From JBBIQS01 sp037442205 (GTDB lineage Bacteria; Myxococcota; Myxococcia; Myxococcales; UBA5297): DNA of 34,620 nucleotides. Location of the stretch: positions 1 through 34,620 of the forward strand of contig JBBIQS010000085.1 in assembly GCA_037442205.1 (NCBI GenBank), written 5' to 3'. The notes below the pieces were generated by a model that was given only the letters and a program-made list of their open reading frames with translations, was not told where the DNA came from and searched no databases. Position 1 is the first letter of the stretch. Every line of letters begins with the position of its first letter. Shown in pieces: positions 15,667 to 23,591 of the stretch. A program made the position numbers and the translations under genes.

Positions 15667-16860
15667 TCAAGCGGAGCGCGCGACGGTTGGCCTGGCCACG
15701 GTGACGCGGTCGCGGCCGTCGCGCTTGGACTGGTAGAGGGCTGCGTCGGCGCGTGCCACCAGCGCGTCGGCGCCCTCGGCGGCGTCGTGCTCGGCCACCC
15801 CCATCGACAGCGTCAGGGTACCGCCCTGACCTCCCGGGACGATGGGGATGCGCCGGGCGGCTTCGAGAAGTCGGGCGGTCACAACCCCGGCATCGGCGAG
15901 TGTGGTGTGTGGCAGCAGCACCGCGAACTCCTCGCCGCCGTAGCGGGCGGGGAAGTCGTGCCTGCGCACCGTGGCCTTCAGGCTGATCGCCAACGCCTGC
16001 AGCAGCGCGTCGCCCGCCTGGTGCCCGTGGGTGTCGTTGGTGCGCTTGAAGTGGTCCACGTCGAGCATCACCAGGCACAGCGGAAGCCCGTGCCGGGCGG
16101 CGCGGGCCACCTCGGCCTCCAGCCGATCGAAGAACGAGGCGCGGTTGGCCAGGCCCGTCAGCGCGTCGGTGCTGGACAGCCGCTCCAGCTCGGCCTGTCG
16201 CGCCATGAGCCGCCGCATCAGGCCGATGTGGATGAACAGCACCACCCCGACGGCGAACATCGTGGGCAGGCCGATGGACACCGCCCATCCCGGGTGCAGG
16301 CGCCCGTCGGCGTAGGGGGGCTGGCCGACGAACGGCGCGTAGGGCGCCAGGCCCAGTGCCGGCAGGGCGATGCCCAAGCCGGTGCCGATCGCCAGCGTGG
16401 CCAGGCCCAGGTGCATGGAGCAGGCGTCGAAGAGCTGGTAGCCGATGATCGGCAGCGCCAGCACCAGCACGCCGAACGAGCTGGTGAAGGGGCCCAGCGC
16501 GTACAGCGAGAAGGACATGCAGAGGAACCAGAACTGCACCTCGGCGTGAACCAGCGCCGGCGTCCTCCTGCCGCCGCGGCGGCGCAGCAGCAGGGCCGCG
16601 GCGACCAGGGCCACGTGGCCGGCCGCCTGCACCACCAGGAACGGCAGCAGCGTGGGCAGGAAGGCGCGGCTGACGTACGGCGAGAGCGCGGGGTCGGTCC
16701 GCAGCAAGACGGTGCGGGCCAGCCAGGCGAGGGCGAAGGGCAGCGTCAGCGCCGAGACGAGGAGGACTTTGTCCGGGTCGCTCCAGTGCTCTACGTCCCA
16801 GCGCGAAGGCGGGCGGCCGGGGCGGGGAAGCTCGGAGGGCGGTTGGGGCGGGAGGCTCAC
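15667..16860 (-). CDS. Membrane diguanylate cyclase (GGDEF)
   Basis: This 397-residue enzyme would make cyclic di-GMP from two GTP. The N-terminal half is membrane-embedded, with segments near 32-53, 66-92, 108-122, 127-143, 148-170 and 194-215, a compact sensor with no recognised ligand domain. The GGDEF domain runs about 228-390: DALTGLANR, DVDHFKRTND, and active-site GGEEF (308-312). An allosteric inhibitory site RRHD (299-302) lies five residues before it, so product feedback is likely. All catalytic residues look intact. The start is GTG at 16860 with a weak ribosome site. No c-di-GMP phosphodiesterase is nearby, but the PilZ-like protein at 4350-5444 is a possible c-di-GMP receiver. Confidence 0.95.
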   Translation of the reverse strand: MSLPPQPPSELPRPGRPPSRWDVEHWSDPDKVLLVSALTLPFALAWLARTVLLRTDPALSPYVSRAFLPTLLPFLVVQAAGHVALVAAALLLRRRGGRRTPALVHAEVQFWFLCMSFSLYALGPFTSSFGVLVLALPIIGYQLFDACSMHLGLATLAIGTGLGIALPALGLAPYAPFVGQPPYADGRLHPGWAVSIGLPTMFAVGVVLFIHIGLMRRLMARQAELERLSSTDALTGLANRASFFDRLEAEVARAARHGLPLCLVMLDVDHFKRTNDTHGHQAGDALLQALAISLKATVRRHDFPARYGGEEFAVLLPHTTLADAGVVTARLLEAARRIPIVPGGQGGTLTLSMGVAEHDAAEGADALVARADAALYQSKRDGRDRVTVARPTVARSA

Positions 16861-17085
16861 CTCAGCAATCTAACGGCGGCGGGGGGGCCCTAACAGCCCA
16901 AACGCCTGGCCACTGGAGGCGGGGCTGAGGGTCGCCTCGAGCACAACGCCCGGTTTCCGTCGACGCGACGCCATGGGATCGGAATGGGCGGCTCGCCTGG
17001 GCTGGGTGGTCCCGCGACAGGGCATCGGGCAGGTCGAGCCACTCCTGCCGAGGTCGCGCCCAGCGTCCACCGTCCCGAAGCACGC

Positions 17086-19035
17086 TCAGGGAGCCCGGCG
17101 CAGCACCGCCCCGCCGTCGCCGACGACCCACAGGGCGCCGTCGGGCCCCAGCGCGAGGCTGTACAGGATCCCGCTGCTGCCGCTCTGGTAGCGGGTCCAT
17201 TGGCCGGCCTGGAGCGTGGCGACCGCGCCGAACAGGCCGGAGAAGAAGAGCCGGCCCGAGGCGTCTCCGGTGACGCGGGTGAAGCCGACGGTCGTGGCGA
17301 CGCCCGCGGGCACTGCGATCTCCCCCCAGCTCGTTCCGTTCCACCTCAGCAGGATGTCCTGGTGCCCGACCGCGTAGACCTCGGTGCCGGAGGTTCCCCA
17401 CAGGCCATTGAGGTTCTGCCAGGTGGCTGGGCTCGCGTAGACCGTCCAGCTCGTTCCGTCGTAGTGGCTCATGGCGGGGCCGGAGGTGGTCGTCGGCCGG
17501 GCCCCGACCGCCCAGACGTCGGTCGGCGAGACGGCAAAGATGGCGTAGAGACTGCTCGTGCCGGTGGCGGTCTGCGACCAGGCCGAGCCGTCGAAGTGGT
17601 AAGCCGTGCCCGAGTAACCGATCGCCCAGAGGTCGGTCGCCGAGCGCCCGTGGAATCCGGTGATGGTGTCAGCGGTGTAGTCGTTGCGCCAGGCCGTGCC
17701 GTCGAAGTGCGCCAGGATGCCGGTGCCGCCGACCCAGACGTCGTTTCGGGAGAAGGCCCAGACGGCGAAGAGATCGTTGTGGGTGTAGGGCGTAGCCACC
17801 GGCGCCCAGCCGGCGGCGGTCCGCTTGAGGATCGCGCTGTTGAGCCCGACCGCCCAGACCTCGTCGGCGCTGACGGCGCTCACCGACTGCAGCCAGTCGT
17901 TGCTCACCGCGGTGTCGCGCCGGGTCCAGGAGGTGCCGTCGAAGCGATGGAGCTGTCCCGCCTGCCCGGCAGCCCAGACTTCGCCGGGGCCGCTTCCGGC
18001 GAGGGCCGCAAGCCGCTTGAATCCCGAGGTGAGGGAGGCGCCCCAGGCTCCGTTGGCGTAGCGGCGGATCGACCCGTTGGCGATGGCGAACCGGTGGGTC
18101 GCGGAGGTTCCGAAGAGGTGCGAGATGGTGCCGGTGGTCCCGGAGCTCTCGGGGGCCCAGGAGGTGCCATTCCAGTGCAGCAGCGTCCCGCCGTTCCCTC
18201 CGGCCCAGACGTCGCTCGGGCTGCTTCCCCACAGGGTCAACAGGCCGGGGTTCGCGGGCGCCGTCATTTTCTGCCAAACGCCGGAGAGGCCGTGGGCGAT
18301 GTTGCCGGAGCGGTCGACAACCCAGGCTTCCGTGTCCGAGGTGGCCCACAGGGCGCTTGCGCTGAAAGGGGCGGTGGCGGTGGTCCATCGGGTCCCGTCG
18401 AAGTGGGAGACCGCGTTTCCGGCGAAGGTCCAGATGTCGTTGGCGGCGCGGACCTGCACGTCCGCCGCGAACTGAGGAGCGCCGGGCTGCGCCGCCCATG
18501 CCGAGCCGTTCCAGCGCCACAGCCCCGCGTAGCCGCACGCCCAGAGCTCCGAGCCCGCCCCCGAGATCCGGTCCATGCGCTGGGAAAGCCCCTGGCTCCG
18601 ATCGGTCCAGGTCGCGCCGTCGAAGTGCCGGGCGCCGTTTCCGACCGTCCAGATATCGGTCGGCGAGCCGACCCAGATGCCATTCACGTCGTCGCCGTGC
18701 GGGCGCGGATGGTCCCAGCAGAAGCCGTCGGTGCTGCACAGCACGAGAGGCGGGCTGGTGGCGGCATCCGCCGCGCCGGCGTCGGGAGCGGCAGCGTCGG
18801 GGCGTGGGCCCGCGTCGGCGCCGGCGTCCGCGACGGCTTGGGCGGCATCGGGATGCCCACCGTCGATCGGGCCAGCGTCAATGGCGCCGCTGGCATCCGG
18901 TTCGGCGAGCGAGCCGACGTCGGCGGACTCGCCAGGGTCTACCTGGACCGACGTGACGCCACAGGCGAGCACGCCCAGCGCCACCAGCAGGCCCGCGATC
19001 ATGTGCAGCGGCATCCGGCGAGAAGTGAAGTCCAC
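17086..19035 (-). CDS. Beta-propeller repeat lipoprotein
   Basis: This 649-residue lipoprotein has a signal peptide ending in LGVLAC (lipid-bearing Cys at 24). A low-complexity Asp/Ala/Gly spacer follows (about 30-95, with units like DAGADAGP). The rest is a series of short repeats of the type SSPSDVWAGGNGGTLLHWNG, each with a DVWAVG-like core and a HFDGTSW or HWNGTSW ending; ten or more are visible. Such repeats are abundant in Myxococcota and probably build one or two beta-propellers outside the inner membrane. No catalytic motif was seen; binding or structural roles are likely. The GTG at 19035 has AGAGGAAC upstream; ATG at 19014 is an alternative, while the further upstream open frame lacks signal-peptide character. 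Confidence 0.87.
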   Translation of the reverse strand: MDFTSRRMPLHMIAGLLVALGVLACGVTSVQVDPGESADVGSLAEPDASGAIDAGPIDGGHPDAAQAVADAGADAGPRPDAAAPDAGAADAATSPPLVLCSTDGFCWDHPRPHGDDVNGIWVGSPTDIWTVGNGARHFDGATWTDRSQGLSQRMDRISGAGSELWACGYAGLWRWNGSAWAAQPGAPQFAADVQVRAANDIWTFAGNAVSHFDGTRWTTATAPFSASALWATSDTEAWVVDRSGNIAHGLSGVWQKMTAPANPGLLTLWGSSPSDVWAGGNGGTLLHWNGTSWAPESSGTTGTISHLFGTSATHRFAIANGSIRRYANGAWGASLTSGFKRLAALAGSGPGEVWAAGQAGQLHRFDGTSWTRRDTAVSNDWLQSVSAVSADEVWAVGLNSAILKRTAAGWAPVATPYTHNDLFAVWAFSRNDVWVGGTGILAHFDGTAWRNDYTADTITGFHGRSATDLWAIGYSGTAYHFDGSAWSQTATGTSSLYAIFAVSPTDVWAVGARPTTTSGPAMSHYDGTSWTVYASPATWQNLNGLWGTSGTEVYAVGHQDILLRWNGTSWGEIAVPAGVATTVGFTRVTGDASGRLFFSGLFGAVATLQAGQWTRYQSGSSGILYSLALGPDGALWVVGDGGAVLRRAP

Positions 19036-19307
19036 GGGTGTTCCTCTGGGAATGGGAAGTATCAGCGGGCTCTTTTCCCGCGAAGCGCGCCAGGAGTCCA
19101 ACCGCTGCGTGCAACGCACCGGTTGGCCCGGGCAGGACGCCAGGAACCGGGCGGCAATTCGACCCAATGGTCCTCGTTCCGCGCAGACCCGACCGCCGCC
19201 GACGCGAGGGCACCGGCGGTCGAATAGCCCGGACTCGACGCCCGTCCCGGGGCGATGTCGCCGAGCGGGAATGGGTCCGCCGGGAGAGTTCTGCTATCTG
19301 GAGCGCC

Positions 19308-21296
19308 ATGAAGATTACGCGCCTGGCTGTCGGCATCCTGTTGGCCGGTCTGCTCACCGCGGCGGCGCCGCCCTCGCCGCCGCAGCGGTGGGAGCGTCTG
19401 GCCCGCCCTCCTTCTCCGCCATCGATTGTCGATGTGGCGGCGTCGGATCAGATCGTCGCCGCTCTCCTCGAAGGCTCGGGGACCGGCACCGGCGCGCTGC
19501 TCGTCTCGCCCGATGCCGGGAAGACCTGGGCGCGGCGGACCTCCGAGAACCTGGGCCTGAAACCGCAGGAGGGCATTCGAAGCCTCTCCGCGCTCGGCGC
19601 GGCTCTCTTCATCGGCACCACCCAGACCATCCCCGGAGGCGGGATCAAGACCTGGGTCCTCCGAAGCCAGGACGAGGGAAGGAGTTGGGAGCGGTCGGAG
19701 ACCCCGTTCGCAAAGTACCCCGCCCATAGCTTCATTCAGCTTGGCGATGCCGTGTTCGCCGCGAGCCGCGATGGGATTGCTCGATCGACGGACGGCGGCA
19801 AGACCTGGGCGCTCACTGACACGCGGCAAATGGTCTCCGAGCGCGTCGTCGCGCCCGCCAACGGCCGCCTCTACGCCTGCGACAACGAACTCTGGCGCCT
19901 CGACGAGAACGGCAAGACTTGGGAGCGTCTGCGGCAATTGCCTTGGTTGTGCCATTCGCTGGCCGAGGACGGCGGCAACTTCTACGCCGGAACGGAAAAT
20001 GGCCTCTGGCGCAGCCGCGACGAAGGAAGGACCTGGTCGCAGGTGAGCCAGGTCCCCGACGCAGTCATCACCAACCTCCGCTTCGTGGGAACCACGCTGG
20101 TCGGCCTCAGACGGCAGGGTACGAGTCTCGAGGCGTTTCGCTCGGCGCGGGCTGGCAAGTGGCCGCGCATGCTCCCCGGGACGCCACTTAGCCTGCTCGC
20201 CGTTGGCGGCGGTGTGCTGTGGGCACTCACCGATCTCGGAGAGGTTTTTCGCTCGGTGGACGGAGGCCTCGGCTGGTCGCCCGCCGGATTGCCCGATGAG
20301 CCAGGGCTGCCGTTCCTGGTGACCGGCGCGAGCGAGGCGTCGATCCAGGTCGGGCTCGTGCTTCGCGGAGTGCCTGAGCCCGGGCGCGCCAGCGATTGGC
20401 GCCTCGCACAAGGCCTGGTTTCCCCAGACCAGGGCAAGAGCTGGAGCATCGAACGCGATCATCCGTTCTGCATTCGCGTGACGCCCACCGCCTGCCGGTC
20501 GACGGATGGAGGCAGGCACTGGCAGGCGACCTCCTTTGTGGATCCCTCGTTTTCCGTGACCTTGCATGAGGCGGTCGCCGGACGGCTCGCGTTTCGCGCA
20601 GCGGACGTGGAGCAGCAGGGGGAGCGCAGCTGCCACTTCTCAATCTCGCGGAGCGCGGGCGCGACCTGGGACACCGTGAGCGCCGAGTTGCCGTCGCGCG
20701 AGCGCCAGGAGGACCCCACGGCTGGCAATGAGGATGGGCAGTCGGCGACCGACGAGGGCGACGCTCCCCAGGAGGCCCCTGGGCCCGCGCCCTTGAAGGT
20801 GGAAGACGCCCTGATCGCCTCCAACGGCCGGATCCTGGTGGCGACAAACCGGGGATTGGCGCTTGCCGAGGCCGACGGCCTCCGCTGGTGCTGGTCCGAA
20901 GAGGGGTTTGGCGCTCCGGCCGAACAGCCGGCCACCGTGATCTCGCTCGCCGGCGACGGGCGGCGGGTCTACGCGCTCACCGCGGCCCTGCTGTGGCGGT
21001 CGGACGACTCAGGCGCGACGTGGGAGGCGCTTCCGGCGATCGCCGCGCCTACGGGATGCCCTCTCTTGCGCGTCAGCGCAGCCCACGGCGAGTTGCTTCT
21101 GGAGGCCGGGGCGCTGCCGAACGCGATCCACGTCTTTCGCTCTCTCGATCGCGGGCAGACCTGGGCCGAGCTCAAATTGCCGGCGCCGGCCAACCCGCTG
21201 ACCACCTTGCTGGCGCCGGGAAAGAGCGGCTGGTACTACGCCGGAGCCGACGCCCTGTGGCGACTGCCGTTCCAGGACTCCGGGGGCAAGCCCTGA
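19308..21296 (+). CDS. Exported Asp-box (BNR-like) propeller protein
   Basis: This 662-residue protein has a signal peptide (MKITRLAVGILLAGLLTAAA). About eleven Asp-box motifs of the form S-x-D-x-G-x-T-W are spread along it: SPDAGKTW, SQDEGRSW, STDGGKTW, DENGKTW, SRDEGRTW, SVDGGLGW, SPDQGKSW, STDGGRHW, SRSAGATW, SDDSGATW and SLDRGQTW. These mark seven- or six-bladed propellers as in sialidase-like and photosystem-assembly (Ycf48-like) folds; two propellers fit the number. An acidic low-complexity insert lies near residues 468-488. No sialidase Arg triad was identified, so enzymatic function is not claimed. GGAG lies just before the ATG. It is divergent from the propeller lipoprotein, sharing a 272-bp upstream region. 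Confidence 0.87.
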   Translation: MKITRLAVGILLAGLLTAAAPPSPPQRWERLARPPSPPSIVDVAASDQIVAALLEGSGTGTGALLVSPDAGKTWARRTSENLGLKPQEGIRSLSALGAALFIGTTQTIPGGGIKTWVLRSQDEGRSWERSETPFAKYPAHSFIQLGDAVFAASRDGIARSTDGGKTWALTDTRQMVSERVVAPANGRLYACDNELWRLDENGKTWERLRQLPWLCHSLAEDGGNFYAGTENGLWRSRDEGRTWSQVSQVPDAVITNLRFVGTTLVGLRRQGTSLEAFRSARAGKWPRMLPGTPLSLLAVGGGVLWALTDLGEVFRSVDGGLGWSPAGLPDEPGLPFLVTGASEASIQVGLVLRGVPEPGRASDWRLAQGLVSPDQGKSWSIERDHPFCIRVTPTACRSTDGGRHWQATSFVDPSFSVTLHEAVAGRLAFRAADVEQQGERSCHFSISRSAGATWDTVSAELPSRERQEDPTAGNEDGQSATDEGDAPQEAPGPAPLKVEDALIASNGRILVATNRGLALAEADGLRWCWSEEGFGAPAEQPATVISLAGDGRRVYALTAALLWRSDDSGATWEALPAIAAPTGCPLLRVSAAHGELLLEAGALPNAIHVFRSLDRGQTWAELKLPAPANPLTTLLAPGKSGWYYAGADALWRLPFQDSGGKP

Positions 21297-21439
21297 GTCG
21301 GCGAGGCGCGACTCATTCGGACCACCGGCGAGACCGGTCGCGACCGAGCTCCGGTTGAGCTCATGCCCGTGCCGACGAACGAGAAGGAGAGACACGGGGG
21401 CGGCGCGAGTCGGTAAGCGCCTTCCGTGCCGATTGACCT

Positions 21440-22324
21440 GTGCTGCAGAACAGAGGCTACAGCTACCGCGAGCAGATAGGCCCCGAGAGCCGAGGGCTGA
21501 CGGTGCTCGACTACCTGGCGCAGCAGTATCGCCATTCATCGCCGCAGGTATGGCGCAGCCGTCTAGAGGCGGGCGAAGTCGAGCTCGACGGCGAGGTCGC
21601 AGCGGCGGACGCGGTGCTGTCGAGCGGCCAGATCCTGGTGTGGCACCGGCCGCCGTGGCTGGAGCCGGAGGTCCCGCTCCATTACTCGGTGATCCACGAG
21701 GACGAGCAGCTGCTGGTGGTGGACAAGCCCTCGGGACTGCCGACCGCGCCTGCCGGCGGGTTCTTCGCTCACACGCTTCTGGCGCTGGTGCAGCAGCGCG
21801 ATCCGGCCTGGACCCCGATGCACCGCCTCGGCCGAGGGACCTCGGGGCTGGTGGTCTTCGCCAGGGGCGAGTCGGCGCGCGGCGCGCTGCAGTCGGCCTT
21901 CCGCGGGCGCGAGGTGGAGAAGCGCTACCTCGCGCTGGCGCAGGGCCGCCTCGAGCCCCGACGAATCGACGCTCCCATCGGTCCGGTGAAGCACCCGCGG
22001 CTGGGCGAGCTCCACGCCGCTTCCCCGGAAGGCAAGCCGTCGCAGACGATCGTCGAGCGCTGCGAGGCGCGCGGCCCGGCCACCCTGGCGACGGTGCGCA
22101 TCCTGACCGGGCGGCCGCACCAGATCCGGATCCACCTCGCGTACGCCGGGCACCCGCTGGTCGGCGACCCGCTCTATGGACCGGGCGGCCAGCCGCAGGG
22201 CGAGCTGCCGGCTTTGCCGGGAGACATCGGCTACCACCTGCACGCCTGGAAGCTCTCGTTCGCCCATCCAGCGAGCGGGCGGGCGATGGGCTTCGAAGCC
22301 GAGCGGCCGGCGGCACTGACGTGA
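21440..22324 (+). CDS. RluA-family pseudouridine synthase, catalytic-motif variant
   Basis: This 294-residue protein has the RluA order: an N-terminal segment resembling an S4 RNA-binding fold (about 22-75, SSPQVWRSRLEAGEVELDGE), then VVDKPSGLPTAP, a catalytic-loop motif, VEKRYLAL, and RILTGRPHQIRIHLAYAGHP followed by GDPLYGP. The enzymes turn uridine into pseudouridine in rRNA or tRNA. The catalytic motif, usually HRLDxxTSG, reads HRLGRGTSG here, with Gly at the position of the essential Asp. I recall the same HRLGRGTSG form in some plant homologues, so it may be a true subfamily. The GTG start at 21440 lacks a good ribosome site. The AAA+ gene follows after 39 bp, possibly co-transcribed. 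Confidence 0.88.
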   Translation: MLQNRGYSYREQIGPESRGLTVLDYLAQQYRHSSPQVWRSRLEAGEVELDGEVAAADAVLSSGQILVWHRPPWLEPEVPLHYSVIHEDEQLLVVDKPSGLPTAPAGGFFAHTLLALVQQRDPAWTPMHRLGRGTSGLVVFARGESARGALQSAFRGREVEKRYLALAQGRLEPRRIDAPIGPVKHPRLGELHAASPEGKPSQTIVERCEARGPATLATVRILTGRPHQIRIHLAYAGHPLVGDPLYGPGGQPQGELPALPGDIGYHLHAWKLSFAHPASGRAMGFEAERPAALT

Positions 22325-22363
22325 GATGCTTCGGGCGAACGAGCCGATAGAGCGGAGAGAGCC

Positions 22364-23527
22364 ATGACAGCGAGCCCCCAGGCAGCCGCGGCGCAGCGCG
22401 CGCCGGACCCCAAGGAGATCCGCCCGGCGCAGATCCTCGCCGAGATGCAGAAGGGCGTGCTCGGCCAGGACGAGGTGCTCAGGCAGGTGGCGCTGGCGGT
22501 CTACAAGCACTGTACCGGCAAGGTGCCCGGGAACCTGCTGCTGATCGGCAACTCCGGCTGCGGCAAGACCACGATCATGGGCGCCATCCAGCGGCTCTAT
22601 AACAGCGCGCCGCACTATCGGCCGTTCCGGGCGATGTCGATCATCAACGCCAACCTGCTGGTGGATCCGGATCGCCTCGAGTTCCGGCCCGATCGGCTGC
22701 TGGCGGCGATCGAGCAGCAGGCGCGGGCGACCATCGGGCGCCCGCCCACCGCCGAGGAGCTCAAGGCGGTGATGGATCGGGCGACGGTGTGCATCGACGA
22801 GGTGGACAAGCTGTCGACAGTGATCGCCGGCAAGAGCAGCCCGGTGGGCATCGTGCTGCAGCAGGGATTGCTGACGCTGATGGAGGGCAGCTCGGTCCCC
22901 TACCGGACGCGGGTGATGGAGGGTGGGGCCGAGCAGCTGCGCACCTTGGACATCGACACCCGCGGGATGATGTTCATCTGCGGCGGGGCGTTCGAGGGGC
23001 TGTACCAGCAGGTCTACAACCGGGTCACCGCGCCCACCAGCACCGAGAAGCTCAAGTCGCAGATGGTGCGGCTGGCCGACGGGCGGATGGGCTTCGAGAC
23101 CCGGTTCTCGCTGCCGGACTTCTTCAGGATCGAGGACCTGTTCGACTACGGGATGGCGCCGCAGTTCACCGCCCGCTTCGACAGCGTGCTGCTGTTGGCA
23201 GAGCTGACTTACGTGCACCTCAAGGAGATCCTGCTCAAGTCGCTGGACTCGCCGCTGGCGCGGTCGCGGGTCTTCTTCGAGTCGCAGGGGATTTCGCTGG
23301 AGCTCGAGGATCTGGCGGCGGCGCTGATCGCCGAGCAGGCGGCGAAGCACACCCGCACCGGAGCGCGGGCGCTGCGGCCGATCTTCTCCAAGGTGATCAA
23401 CGAGCTGGAGTTCGACCCCTGGGCCAGCGGCGAGCTGACGCCGCTCGAGGGCGACAAGCTCAAGCTGCTGGTGACCGCCGAGCGGGTGCGCAAGGTGCTG
23501 GGGTTGGCCAAGCCGGCGGGGACCTAG
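22364..23527 (+). CDS. ClpX-like AAA+ ATPase without zinc-binding domain
   Basis: This 387-residue AAA+ protein most resembles ClpX. Walker A is GNSGCGKT (62-69), Walker B TVCIDEVDKL (141-150), the ClpX-like FICGGAFEGL segment is at 204-213, and sensor 2 GARAL is at 333-337 with Arg335. The zinc-binding N-domain of true ClpX is missing. In the place of the ClpP-docking IGF loop there is GRMGFETRF (240-248), a weak match, so partnership with ClpP is uncertain. The ClpX GRLP box is replaced by TARFDS (269-274), keeping an Arg as a possible finger. It may be an unfoldase or remodelling motor with a dedicated substrate. GGAGAG precedes the ATG. The last 27 codons are nearly copied at 31213-31296. 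Confidence 0.88.
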   Translation: MTASPQAAAAQRAPDPKEIRPAQILAEMQKGVLGQDEVLRQVALAVYKHCTGKVPGNLLLIGNSGCGKTTIMGAIQRLYNSAPHYRPFRAMSIINANLLVDPDRLEFRPDRLLAAIEQQARATIGRPPTAEELKAVMDRATVCIDEVDKLSTVIAGKSSPVGIVLQQGLLTLMEGSSVPYRTRVMEGGAEQLRTLDIDTRGMMFICGGAFEGLYQQVYNRVTAPTSTEKLKSQMVRLADGRMGFETRFSLPDFFRIEDLFDYGMAPQFTARFDSVLLLAELTYVHLKEILLKSLDSPLARSRVFFESQGISLELEDLAAALIAEQAAKHTRTGARALRPIFSKVINELEFDPWASGELTPLEGDKLKLLVTAERVRKVLGLAKPAGT

Positions 23528-23533
23528 CGCCCG

Positions 23534-23562
23534 CGGCCCGCCGGCCGATTCGCGCCGGGCCG
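23534..23562. terminator. Hairpin between convergent AAA+ and giant-lipoprotein genes
   Basis: CGGCCCG (23534-23540) pairs with CGGGCCG (23556-23562), with an alternative CCGGCC/GGCCGG pairing inside the same stretch. It sits in the 64-bp gap between two stop codons. There is no T-tract, so this is a positional inference. Confidence 0.4.
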
Positions 23563-23591
23563 GTGCGAGCCCGCGAGGAAGCCTGGTCCGG

